Shown: one piece after another, positions 34,944 to 43,515 of the stretch
How the letters are laid out: each line of letters opens with the position of its first letter
Numbering within the stretch: position 1 is the stretch's first letter
Source of the DNA: Jiangella asiatica
GTDB lineage: Bacteria > Actinomycetota > Actinomycetes > Jiangellales > Jiangellaceae
Assembly (NCBI RefSeq): GCF_004349065.1
Contig: NZ_SMKZ01000017.1
Span: 62,001 to 126,000 of the forward strand
DNA: 64,000 bases
Direction: 5' to 3'
The notes under the pieces: generated by a model
Told to the model about the DNA's origin: nothing
What the model saw: only the letters and a program-made list of their open reading frames with translations
The model's database searches: none
Made by a program: the position numbers and the translations under genes

Positions 34944-35974
34944 AGCACCGCGTCGTAGATCGCGGAGGAGTGCGCCTCACCGAGATCGGACTCGGAGGTG
35001 CACCGATCGGGAACCTCTTCGCTGCGGTAGAAGATGAAACGGCACATGCGGCGGTTTCGGCCGCATGGAACATGGGCGTGCGGTACTTCGACACCGCACC
35101 GTACTACGGTTTGGGCTTGTCCGAACGTCGCCTCGGTGAGGCGCTGGCGGACATGAATCCGGCCGAGTTCGCACTGTCGACCAAGGTCGGCCGCAGGTTG
35201 GTGCCGGAGTACAGCGTCGGCTCCACTGAACTCGTCGACGGCCAATGGGCCGTACCGCGCACTCACACGGTCGTACGCGATTATTCCCGCGACGGAATCC
35301 GCAGGACCCTCGACGGAAGTCTGGAACGACTGCGTCGAGACGGCGTCGACATCGTCTTCATCCACGACCCTGACGACCATCTCGACGAGGTGGAGATGAC
35401 AACGGCACCTGCGCTCGCCTCGCTGAGAGACGAGGGAATCATCTCAGCCTTCGGCGTAGGGACGTCGGACTGGAGAGCAGCCGAGCGGCTCGTTCGGACC
35501 ACCGACATCGACATCGTGATGATCGCAGGAAGATGGACGCTGGCAGATCGCTCGGCCACAACGCTTCTGGAAACGTGTGCAGCGCTGAGCAAGTCGGTCG
35601 TCATAGCCGGGCCGTTCAACTCCGGCCTGCTCGCCCGCCCCTGGCCCCGTGACGACGCGCGTTTCGAGTACCAGCCGGCACCGGATGCAACGATCCGACG
35701 TGCCCGTGATCTTGCAGTACTGTGCGACCGCTACGGTGTCACGCTCCCGGATGCGGCTGTCCAGTTCCCCCTCCGATCCGGTGTCGTTCGCTCCGTCGTC
35801 GTGGGGATGGCCACGCCCGAAGAGGTCATGGCCGACTTGGCGCACGCCTGCGCGAACATCCCCGACGAGCTCTGGCGTCAGCTCGACATCGCCGACCCTG
35901 TCTCGGTTCCAATCGTTGACACGAGAACCACGCTTGGTCGATCGCCTCGCCCGGGCCCAGTGCCCGATAGCTGA
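34940..35974 (+). CDS. Aldo/keto reductase, L-fucose/D-threo-aldose dehydrogenase-like
   Basis: 344 residues from GTG, overlapping the SDR stop. Catalytic residues: Asp and Tyr in VRYFDTAPYYGLGLSERRLG, Lys in FALSTKVGRR and His in VDIVFIHDPDDHLDEV. It converges with the Ldh-family gene, with 18 bp between stops. By position and family it probably oxidises an aldose to a lactone, which would fit the SMP-30-like lactonase encoded in the opposing operon. Confidence 0.88.
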   Translation: MKHRVVDRGGVRLTEIGLGGAPIGNLFAAVEDETAHAAVSAAWNMGVRYFDTAPYYGLGLSERRLGEALADMNPAEFALSTKVGRRLVPEYSVGSTELVDGQWAVPRTHTVVRDYSRDGIRRTLDGSLERLRRDGVDIVFIHDPDDHLDEVEMTTAPALASLRDEGIISAFGVGTSDWRAAERLVRTTDIDIVMIAGRWTLADRSATTLLETCAALSKSVVIAGPFNSGLLARPWPRDDARFEYQPAPDATIRRARDLAVLCDRYGVTLPDAAVQFPLRSGVVRSVVVGMATPEEVMADLAHACANIPDELWRQLDIADPVSVPIVDTRTTLGRSPRPGPVPDS

Positions 35975-35992
35975 GCCCTTTAGGAATCTGCG

Positions 35993-37042
35993 TCACAGAG
36001 CGGATGCCGAGGATGGGACCAGGGCTATGCCGTGGCGTCGGCCGATCGCCTGGAGAGCGGTCCAGAGAGACGGGGAGAGCTCGTGGGAACCGTCGGACCG
36101 GCGCCATGCGTGAAGTTCGGGCTCACCTGGATACATGACCACCGGCTGTCCATCGACGGTCGGACCGCTGGTGCGAACGGCAGAGACCAGCGATGAGATC
36201 GCGGCACGGTACTGCTGAGGATCTGGTACGTCGATGGCGATGAAAACGAAGCCGAGGCCTTGAGCTGCTGATGGATCGCCGTAGAGCGGGGCGACATTCC
36301 TGCTGATGGTCGCACCACCGAGAGCCACCAGGGCGTCGATCATGAACGCAAGTGCATACCCCTTGGGGCCACCGGTAGGCACCAGCCCGCCTTCGAGCCC
36401 CTGGTGAGGGTCCTCGGTGGGGTTGCCGTGGACATCCACGGCCCAGCCCTTCGGGATCGGCTCACCCATCTGTGCCGCGACCACGAGTCGGCCGAGAGAG
36501 ACCTGGGTCGTGGCCATGTCCATCCTGGGACCGGCCTCGCCTTGTAACGGGAGCGAGATGGCCAGCGGGTTGCTCCCCAGAACGGGCCGAGTCCCGCCAG
36601 GCGCCGACATCACCGCGTCCGTGTTGCAGACCGAGATGCCGATCATGCCGGCTTCCCGAATCAGGTCCGTGTAGTAGCCGGCCGCACCGTAGTGGTTCCC
36701 GCGACGGACCGCCGTACAGCCGATGCCGTGACGTCGAGCCCGTTCGACTGCCTCCGTCACGGCGAACACGGCGCTCGTGGCACCACAGGCGTCATCGCCA
36801 TCGATGACTGCCATCGCCCCCCGATCCGCCACGACTTCCGGGCGCGCAGCCCGGTTGATCCCACCGGCCTCGATCCGATCCAGATAGACACTCAGTCGTG
36901 TGTAGCCGTGGCTGGCCAGCCCGCGTTGTTCGGCGTAGGACAAGGTGTCCGCGACGGTCGCGGCGTGCGCGGCCGGCAGACCGGCCGCTTCCAGAACAGC
37001 GGCCGCCCATCCCCGGAGGTCGACGGCGTCCACTGTCGGCAT
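35993..37042 (-). CDS. Ldh-family (malate/L-lactate/sulfolactate type) NAD oxidoreductase
   Basis: 349 residues. Family blocks: LASHGYTRLSVYLDRIEAGG (about 41-60, including the active-site His), GNHYGAAGYYTDLIREAGM, GSNPLAISLP and GGPKGYALAFMIDALVALG. The family reduces or oxidises 2-oxo/2-hydroxy acids with NAD(P). It is the last gene of the minus operon, overlapping the SDR stop (TGATG), and may act on a sugar-acid catabolite. Confidence 0.85.
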   Translation of the reverse strand: MPTVDAVDLRGWAAAVLEAAGLPAAHAATVADTLSYAEQRGLASHGYTRLSVYLDRIEAGGINRAARPEVVADRGAMAVIDGDDACGATSAVFAVTEAVERARRHGIGCTAVRRGNHYGAAGYYTDLIREAGMIGISVCNTDAVMSAPGGTRPVLGSNPLAISLPLQGEAGPRMDMATTQVSLGRLVVAAQMGEPIPKGWAVDVHGNPTEDPHQGLEGGLVPTGGPKGYALAFMIDALVALGGATISRNVAPLYGDPSAAQGLGFVFIAIDVPDPQQYRAAISSLVSAVRTSGPTVDGQPVVMYPGEPELHAWRRSDGSHELSPSLWTALQAIGRRHGIALVPSSASAL

Positions 37043-37815
37043 CAGTACCTCACCTGGGGAAGGCTTCCGTCCATCAGGTATCCCCCATCGATGTCCAAGG
37101 TCGTCCCGGTGATGTAGGCGGCGGCGTCGGAAGCCAGAAACAGTATGCCGGCTGCGATCTCGTGTGCCTCAGCAATCCGCTTCAACGGAATCCGCTGGTC
37201 GAGCGCGGCGAGGACCTCCGTCGTATAGATCGGTTCGGTCAGTTTCGTCCTCGTAGCTCCGGGCCGAACGCAATTGACGGTGATCCCGTGTGGCGCGACT
37301 TCCGTGGCGAGCGTTCTGGACATTCCCTCGATGCCTGCCTTCGCCGTGGTGTACGCAATCGCATTCGGCTCGGACCGCACGGCGTGGATCGAGGACACGT
37401 TGACGATCCGGCCCGTGGTGCCGGACTCGATCATCATCCGAACCACGCTTGTACTGAGGTAAAACGTGCTTCGCAAGTTGGTCTGCAGCACGAGGTCGAA
37501 GAGGTCGAGAGGCGTCTCCCATGCGCCGGCGAGGCGCAGAATGCCCGCGTTGTTGACGACCACGTCGATGCGTCCGTACTTCTCTTGCGTGGTCGCGAGA
37601 GTTCGGTCGATGTCTGCCGGGTCCGAGACGTCTGCCTCGATCACGAGGTGGTCGCCCGAACGCGCGAACCCGGCGACGGCATCGCGTGCTGAGGAGCCGT
37701 CGATGTCCACGGCGACGACGTTTGCACCCTCGGATGCAAACGCCGTCGCCGCCGCGCGTCCGATTCCCGCCCCGGCTCCGGTGACGATTGCGGTGTGGCC
37801 TGCGAACCTCGTCAT
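37042..37815 (-). CDS. Short-chain dehydrogenase/reductase
   Basis: 257 residues, classical SDR: cofactor loop TGAGAGIGRAAA (about 11-22), NNAG, catalytic Ser in NVSSIHAV, and YTTAKAGIEGMS with Tyr and Lys. The ending DIDGGYLMDGSLPQVRY is typical. GGAGACGG precedes the ATG. It overlaps the Ldh-family gene and probably catalyses a step on the same hydroxy acid or sugar. Confidence 0.9.
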   Translation of the reverse strand: MTRFAGHTAIVTGAGAGIGRAAATAFASEGANVVAVDIDGSSARDAVAGFARSGDHLVIEADVSDPADIDRTLATTQEKYGRIDVVVNNAGILRLAGAWETPLDLFDLVLQTNLRSTFYLSTSVVRMMIESGTTGRIVNVSSIHAVRSEPNAIAYTTAKAGIEGMSRTLATEVAPHGITVNCVRPGATRTKLTEPIYTTEVLAALDQRIPLKRIAEAHEIAAGILFLASDAAAYITGTTLDIDGGYLMDGSLPQVRY

Positions 37816-37923
37816 GGTCGTTGTCCGTCTCCTCGCGATGAAAGTTTGCTGATGGCTGTCCGTTCTGTGCCCGCGGACCTGCGGTCGCGGTCCATCGCCT
37901 CGGCCATCCGTCCTCCTAGCTCT

Positions 37924-38640
37924 CTACGACAGGTGCCGGACGACGTACTCACGGACGTACCGGAGGTGCTCGGCCATCGCTTGGTTGGCACCTTCGACGT
38001 CTCCTGATACGACGGCATCGCAGACGCGACGATGGTGATCGTCGGAGTCGTCGACGGCTCGCGGTTCCTTGAGGCCGAGGAGCATGCTGCGGATGACGGA
38101 GTCTCGAACGGCGTTGACCATGGCTTCAAGCACATGGTTGCCGGACATTCGCGCGATGGTGGCGTGAAAGCGGATGTCTGCCTCCACATGCGCTTGGGCT
38201 GTGTCGGCGCTCTCCAATGCGGCCATGCAAACTCGCAGCTCCTTGGCGCGGTCATCGGTGATGTGCTCAGCTGCCATTGCCGCAAGCGTTGGCTCGATGG
38301 CAAGGCGTGCATCAGCGAGTTCGAGCAGTTGGACATGCCCGATGGCAAGTAACAAGTCAAGCGCTTCGGTGAGATGGGCGGGGCTGGGAAGGGCCACGAA
38401 CGTCCCCCTTCCGGGCACCACTTCAACCAGACCCTTGCTCCCCAGCACACCGAGCGCCTCGCGCAGCACATTCCGGGAGACAGCGAGCTGCTGCGCCAAC
38501 TCACGCTCCGCAGGCAACGCATCACCGGCCTTGAGCTTGCTGCCGATGATGAGGTCTTGCAGCTGAGCCACCACCGCGTCGGTCGTACGCATGCGTTCGA
38601 CCGACGCGTAGATGCTGGTGGGTTCATCAGATGTGGTCAC
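37924..38640 (-). CDS. FadR-type GntR regulator with FCD domain
   Basis: 238 residues from GTG at 38640, overlapping the SMP-30 gene by 14 bp. The winged helix-turn-helix is at about 15-80 (ALPAERELAQQLAVSRNVLR; GLVEVVPGRGTFVAL). The FCD ligand-binding domain follows, with a likely metal-binding His set (DIRFHATIARMSGN; DDSDDHHRRV). FCD regulators typically sense organic or sugar acids. Embedded in the operon it probably controls. Confidence 0.88.
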   Translation of the reverse strand: MTTSDEPTSIYASVERMRTTDAVVAQLQDLIIGSKLKAGDALPAERELAQQLAVSRNVLREALGVLGSKGLVEVVPGRGTFVALPSPAHLTEALDLLLAIGHVQLLELADARLAIEPTLAAMAAEHITDDRAKELRVCMAALESADTAQAHVEADIRFHATIARMSGNHVLEAMVNAVRDSVIRSMLLGLKEPRAVDDSDDHHRRVCDAVVSGDVEGANQAMAEHLRYVREYVVRHLS

Positions 38641-39490
38641 GGATCACCGTCCTACTGTCAGACGTCAACTCGGGATAGTGGAGGGCTTGGCCGGGCACGT
38701 CGACGTCGAGACTGCCGATGTGCCATCGTCCCAAGCTGGCGACGAGGAGGCGGTCGAGCTCCGCGCCGTAGAACGCAACATTCGTCGGAGCCGAGATCGA
38801 CGTGCCTTGATAGTCGTCGGCGACGATGAGCAGCCGGTGATCGGTGCTCAGGTAGTAAATCCGGTCCGGACGGTAACAGCTGATGTAGAGACCACCCTCG
38901 CGGTCGAATGCTAGTCCGTCGGGCACACAGCCGGGCAGCGCGATCACCAACTCAGGCAGGCCCGGCTCGCCGTCGGAACCGATGGTGAGCCGGACGACAC
39001 CCGGAAGGGTCGACTCTACGACGTAGAGGTGGCGGCCTTCGGCGTCCAGCGCCAGACCGTTGGGAAACTGTGGCGTCGCTTCAGTCCACACGGTCGTCCT
39101 GCCGGAGGGCTCGATGCGATAGACGCATCCGTTCCCTCCTTGCCAGTCGCCGCTGTCCGACACGTACAGCGTCCCGTCCGTCGCGAAGACGGGGTAGTTC
39201 GGCGCCACCATGGGGCGATCGGTCGTTCCGTAGGAGTAGACCGTGGCTTCACCGCCGGGTTGAATGCACTCGACCGCGCGATGCGTGGGATTGCAGGTGT
39301 ACGCGTTCGCCTGAGCGTCCAGTGCGAGCCCGAGGATCCACCCGCCGTTGTCGGCGGCGACCGTGACGTCGCCGGTTCCGGTGTGTATGCGATAGAGCTG
39401 GCCCGCCTCGCCTCCGGCATATGCGAAGCCGTCCGGCCCCCAGGCGACACATTCGGGATGGTCGAGCCCATCCGCCACGACATTGATCAT
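38627..39490 (-). CDS. SMP-30/gluconolactonase-like beta-propeller
   Basis: 287 residues with GGAGGAG before the ATG. SMP-30/strictosidine synthase-like repeats: GLDHPECVAWGPDGFAYAG, LYVSDSGDWQGGNGCVYRI and PNGLALDAEGRHLYVVEST. In sugar operons these proteins hydrolyse aldonolactones. It overlaps fadR and lies 18 bp after the MalG-type permease. Confidence 0.85.
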   Translation of the reverse strand: MINVVADGLDHPECVAWGPDGFAYAGGEAGQLYRIHTGTGDVTVAADNGGWILGLALDAQANAYTCNPTHRAVECIQPGGEATVYSYGTTDRPMVAPNYPVFATDGTLYVSDSGDWQGGNGCVYRIEPSGRTTVWTEATPQFPNGLALDAEGRHLYVVESTLPGVVRLTIGSDGEPGLPELVIALPGCVPDGLAFDREGGLYISCYRPDRIYYLSTDHRLLIVADDYQGTSISAPTNVAFYGAELDRLLVASLGRWHIGSLDVDVPGQALHYPELTSDSRTVIRDHI

Positions 39491-39508
39491 CTGGTGTCTC
39501 CTCCGAAC

Positions 39509-40339
39509 TCATCCTGTTTGCGCACCGGCTGTCATGCCATCGACGAAGCGGCGTTGCAGCAAGAGGAAGAGCGCCACAGGCACAACGGAGATGAACACCG
39601 CCCCGGCAGCCAGTCCGGTCATGTCGGTCGAATACTCCCCCTGCATGGCCAGCAACCCCTGGCTCACCACGCCCATGCTGGGGTCTGACATCAAGGTCTG
39701 GGCGACGATGAACTCCTGCCACGTCGTCACGAACACGATCACGAGAACCGCCGCGACGACGGGGCCGGTGAGTGGGAGGAGGATTCGCACGGCTGCACCC
39801 AGCCGGGAGCAGCCGTCGATCGTCGCAGCCTCCTCCATGTCCACGGGTATCGAGAGCACGAAGGAACGGATCAGCCATGTCGCCAGCGGAAGCGCAGCCG
39901 CCACGTCGACCATGATCAGGCCGAGGGGATTGTTGATGAGGCCGGCAACGGCGTAGAACTGATAGATCGCGATCAGGTTGACCAGGCCGGGAACCGCTAG
40001 CGAGAACATGAAGACGAACAAGAGCAGGTTGCGGCCTTTGAAGCGGAATCGCGCGAACGCGTACCCGGCGAGCAGGCTCAGGGGCACGACGACGAGGCAT
40101 ACGGCAACACACAGAATCGTGGAGTTTTGTGTCAGGTCGACAAGCGATCCACGGCTCAGAGCTCGATGGAGGTTCTCGAGCGTCAGGACCGACGGAAGAG
40201 GGGAACTGCTGAGTGCCTCTGATTGGGGCCGCAGAGCCAGCAACAGGACCCAGAGCAGCGGAGCGAGGAAAACGAGCGTAACGATCCCCAATGCCGAGCT
40301 GAGCTTCCAGTCGGGCCGGCGCCGGGTACGTGTCCTCAT
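39509..40339 (-). CDS. Carbohydrate ABC transporter permease (MalG-type)
   Basis: 276 residues with six hydrophobic segments and the coupling motif EEAATIDGCSRLGAAVRILL (about 182-201). The C-terminus LLLQRRFVDGMTAGAQTG is typical of the MalG branch. It overlaps the MalF-type gene by ATGA. Confidence 0.92.
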   Translation of the reverse strand: MRTRTRRRPDWKLSSALGIVTLVFLAPLLWVLLLALRPQSEALSSSPLPSVLTLENLHRALSRGSLVDLTQNSTILCVAVCLVVVPLSLLAGYAFARFRFKGRNLLLFVFMFSLAVPGLVNLIAIYQFYAVAGLINNPLGLIMVDVAAALPLATWLIRSFVLSIPVDMEEAATIDGCSRLGAAVRILLPLTGPVVAAVLVIVFVTTWQEFIVAQTLMSDPSMGVVSQGLLAMQGEYSTDMTGLAAGAVFISVVPVALFLLLQRRFVDGMTAGAQTG

Positions 40340-41262
40340 CGCCTGACACCTCGCTCACGTTGCGCCAGCACGAAGCACACGATCGCTACGACATTGATCA
40401 CGGACATGATGACGGCGATCGTCGATCCGTAACCGAGTGCGTAGTACTCGAACGACTGCTTGTACATGTAGAAGGCAGACGTCTGAGTAGCCTCGAGCGG
40501 GCCCCCATCGGTCACCGCGAAAATGATTGTGACCAGGTTGAAGTTCGAGATCGCCAACAGGATCGCTGCGATCAGAAGCGTCGGACGTACGAGTGGCAGG
40601 GTGATGTTCCAGATGGTGCGCACCGAGCGGGCGCCATCCATTCTGGCCGCCTCGTAAATCACCGGCGGTATCGCCTGCAACCCGGCAAGAGCGATGACGG
40701 TGACAAGACCGATACTGCGCCATGTCTCAACGAGGATCAACGTGACCATCGCACCGGACTTGCTCGAGAGCGGATCGAAGTCGATGCCGAGCTGCTCGAG
40801 GGCTGACGCGATGACTCCGTTCCCATTGAGCAAGATACGCGCGACTACGCCTGTGGCTATCTCACTCAGCACCCACGGCACAACGACGATAACCCTGATC
40901 AGGGTTCTGCCACGGAACCTGTTGTTCAGGAGAACTGCGATCAGGAACCCGAAGAGTACCGACAGGACGACGACCCCGGTCACGAAGAATCCGGATTTGA
41001 TAAGGCTGTCACGGACACGTTCGTCGGCGAGTGCGCGCCGGTAGTTGTCCCAGCCGATGAACGACGTCTGCGGCCGGGACAGATCCCAGTTGGTGAAGCT
41101 CGCTCCCACCGTATAGATCAGCGTGAAAGCCGTGAAGAACAAGATGAACGCGCTGGCGGGTGCGACCAGGAGGTATGGTGCGGCCCTTCTACGGTATGGC
41201 CGACCAGGGCGAGCGGCCGGCCTACCCGCCGGCGCCTGAACCCGAACAGTGGTCGACATCAA
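40336..41262 (-). CDS. Carbohydrate ABC transporter permease (MalF-type)
   Basis: 308 residues with six hydrophobic segments and coupling motif YEAARMDGARSVRTIWNITL (about 211-230). It overlaps both neighbours by 4 bp, so it is translated within the operon. No dedicated ATPase gene nearby. Confidence 0.92.
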   Translation of the reverse strand: MMSTTVRVQAPAGRPAARPGRPYRRRAAPYLLVAPASAFILFFTAFTLIYTVGASFTNWDLSRPQTSFIGWDNYRRALADERVRDSLIKSGFFVTGVVVLSVLFGFLIAVLLNNRFRGRTLIRVIVVVPWVLSEIATGVVARILLNGNGVIASALEQLGIDFDPLSSKSGAMVTLILVETWRSIGLVTVIALAGLQAIPPVIYEAARMDGARSVRTIWNITLPLVRPTLLIAAILLAISNFNLVTIIFAVTDGGPLEATQTSAFYMYKQSFEYYALGYGSTIAVIMSVINVVAIVCFVLAQRERGVRR

Positions 41263-43511
41263 CCATCGAACCCGATCGTGACGATGGCGGGCGCCAGAGG
41301 CTCGATCTCAACCTCGATGACCAGGCCGTCCGGGGCCGAACCAGCGCTGCCACCCGAGATCTTGGACAGATCGGCTCCTCCGAGGACCTCGAGAGGGACG
41401 CGGATGGCTCGCGACTCGGGGCGCGAGCTCAGGTTGAACGCCAGGAGAACCGCCGTGGAGTCCTCGGTCGACACATGAAGGTGGGTCAACTGGTCGATGC
41501 CTACGAAGTCGCCTTGGACGAAAGGGTTGCGCAGCTTCTTGTATCTGGCGATGGCATCGACGAATCCGGGCCAGCGGAGGTTGTCCGGGCTCAAGCCCCC
41601 TACTCCGAGGTGTCGACAGGTCGACGCATACCACCAAAATGCAAGGTTGGTGTCGCTGTCGTGAGCGTTGTTGATATGCAGGTAGAGCGGTATGTCGTAG
41701 GCGAGGTTGTAGTCGTAAAGACTGAGCGCGCGGCCGGACAAGAGATCCATGTAGGGGTCCCACATGTACTCGAATCCCCAATGCTCGTCGAACGAGATCG
41801 GCGATCCGTGATCGAGGTAGAGCGGGAGGTAGTCGCCGAGACCTCCGGCGACCCGGTCGTGCAACTCGACGACAAGGCCCGGGTACTCCTTCTTGACCTC
41901 CTGTACAATGGTGAGAATTCCCGAAATGTGCTCCTCCAAGGTACAGGGAAGGCTGTGGCCGTGGCCTGGCGCCCAGCATCCATCTGTATTCCTCGATACA
42001 CCCTGAAACTCTTCCGGCATTCGATAGTCGAGGAAGTCGAAAAGGAAGAAGGAGACACCGCTCGCGGCAAGCTGCAGCAGCCGCTGTGTCTTCAGCCGTT
42101 GCAATGACGGCGACGCGGGGCACACGAAGCCACCTGAATATGGCCCGGCCCAGATCTCGATCTTGCCTTCGCGGTCTCGGCGATAAATGTCAGGATGTTC
42201 TTCCTCGAGTCCTTTGGTATGCATCATTACGTGAAGCCCGAGCTTCAGGCCGTACTCCTGGTCGAGCGTCTGTACGAATTGCGAAAGCGGCCCGAGCCGT
42301 GCCTCGTCCCAGACCGTACTGCCTTCGTACAGATCCCACCCGGGGTCGAAGTAGAATGTTTCGGCGCCGCTCCTGCTCGCGATCTCGGCCTCGGCGAGGA
42401 CTGTTTCCAGACTCGGTAGCGGGGCGTTCGTTCCCACCCGCCAGCTCAGCCGATAGAGTTCATTCCACTGCAGCGACGACTCATACCCCGGTCGAAGCCG
42501 GTGTCCGCGGCGCCGGAGCATCCGCTTGTAGGCTGCGTACCCTTCCTGCCAGGTGCCCCCGTAGCGGGCGATCAAGGTCTCCCCGAAATCCAGTCGAGCG
42601 TCGGGGCCGAGGACCAGATCGAAGCCGGGCGCTCCGTGACGTTGGGCGGCGCCGCCGAATCTGAGGCAGAGGTGACCGATCGAGACGGACGCTTCCGAGG
42701 GCACGTTACTCAGATGAGAGGATCCGCGCGCTGCAGCGGCGGCGTGGACGAACTCGGCGTCGATGACGCCGAACTCGATGTGTTGCTGGCTGTATTTGGC
42801 AACGAGAGTACCGCTCTGCGGGCCCTGGACGAGCCACGCTTCTGCCACCCGGTCGGGGCGCGGTGCATGCGAGAACCCCGAAGGAATGAGGTCCTGGACG
42901 GCGTATCCATCGACGCCGGCGTCCACGCGTTGCCCTCTCCGGCGCCGGAAAGGTGCCGCGACCAGCATCAGGGCGTCCGCACCATCGATCCATGTGTCGT
43001 CGGAGCGGTCGAAGAGCATCTTGCGCATCGCGAAGCGGAAGGCGGTCACGACGTGTCGGTCACGCCCGTGCTGGTGCAAAAGGGAAAGCTTCTCGCTAAG
43101 GGTTCCCTCTGCCGTGGACAGGGTCAGGACATGTTCGACGGCGATGTCCGTCGGACCGGTGTCGCCGAAGTCGACGCGCCCAAGAAGGACGACTCGAGTG
43201 CCCGTCTCATCCGTATCCACCTGCCACTGTAAGGGGAACACCGACTGCGCACGCTGGGCGGGCCCGGTGTAGCCAGGCCCGTCCGAAGCCGCAATCTGTA
43301 CGTCATAGCAGTAGTCGTAGTCCGCGACGACAGTCCGGGTCGATCGGTGATAGATGAACCTTGGGTTCATCCTTGCTTCCCACTCGATCTCGACGATCCA
43401 GTTCTGGTCCGAGAGGACCAGGACCTCCACACCGTCCGCGGCTGTCTGGACGTCAACGGCCTGTGACGTCACTGACGACGCGAGCAATGATCGCACCTTG
43501 GCCTCGTGCAC
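41259..43511 (-). CDS. Intracellular GH36-like alpha-glycosidase
   Basis: 750 residues from GTG at 43511. A beta-sandwich N-terminal region (1 to about 310) is followed by a barrel with ETFYFDPGWDLYEGSTVW (about 386), LKLGLHVMMHTKGLEEEHPD, and FFLFDFLDYRMPEEFQ, whose Asp fits the clan GH-D nucleophile position. ISFDEHWGFEYMWDPYMD may supply the acid/base. A C-terminal beta domain completes the GH36-type layout. There is no signal peptide, so it should cleave an imported alpha-galactoside-like oligosaccharide. The family call is by fold pattern and remains tentative. Confidence 0.65.
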   Translation of the reverse strand: MHEAKVRSLLASSVTSQAVDVQTAADGVEVLVLSDQNWIVEIEWEARMNPRFIYHRSTRTVVADYDYCYDVQIAASDGPGYTGPAQRAQSVFPLQWQVDTDETGTRVVLLGRVDFGDTGPTDIAVEHVLTLSTAEGTLSEKLSLLHQHGRDRHVVTAFRFAMRKMLFDRSDDTWIDGADALMLVAAPFRRRRGQRVDAGVDGYAVQDLIPSGFSHAPRPDRVAEAWLVQGPQSGTLVAKYSQQHIEFGVIDAEFVHAAAAARGSSHLSNVPSEASVSIGHLCLRFGGAAQRHGAPGFDLVLGPDARLDFGETLIARYGGTWQEGYAAYKRMLRRRGHRLRPGYESSLQWNELYRLSWRVGTNAPLPSLETVLAEAEIASRSGAETFYFDPGWDLYEGSTVWDEARLGPLSQFVQTLDQEYGLKLGLHVMMHTKGLEEEHPDIYRRDREGKIEIWAGPYSGGFVCPASPSLQRLKTQRLLQLAASGVSFFLFDFLDYRMPEEFQGVSRNTDGCWAPGHGHSLPCTLEEHISGILTIVQEVKKEYPGLVVELHDRVAGGLGDYLPLYLDHGSPISFDEHWGFEYMWDPYMDLLSGRALSLYDYNLAYDIPLYLHINNAHDSDTNLAFWWYASTCRHLGVGGLSPDNLRWPGFVDAIARYKKLRNPFVQGDFVGIDQLTHLHVSTEDSTAVLLAFNLSSRPESRAIRVPLEVLGGADLSKISGGSAGSAPDGLVIEVEIEPLAPAIVTIGFDG

Positions 43512-43515
43512 GCTG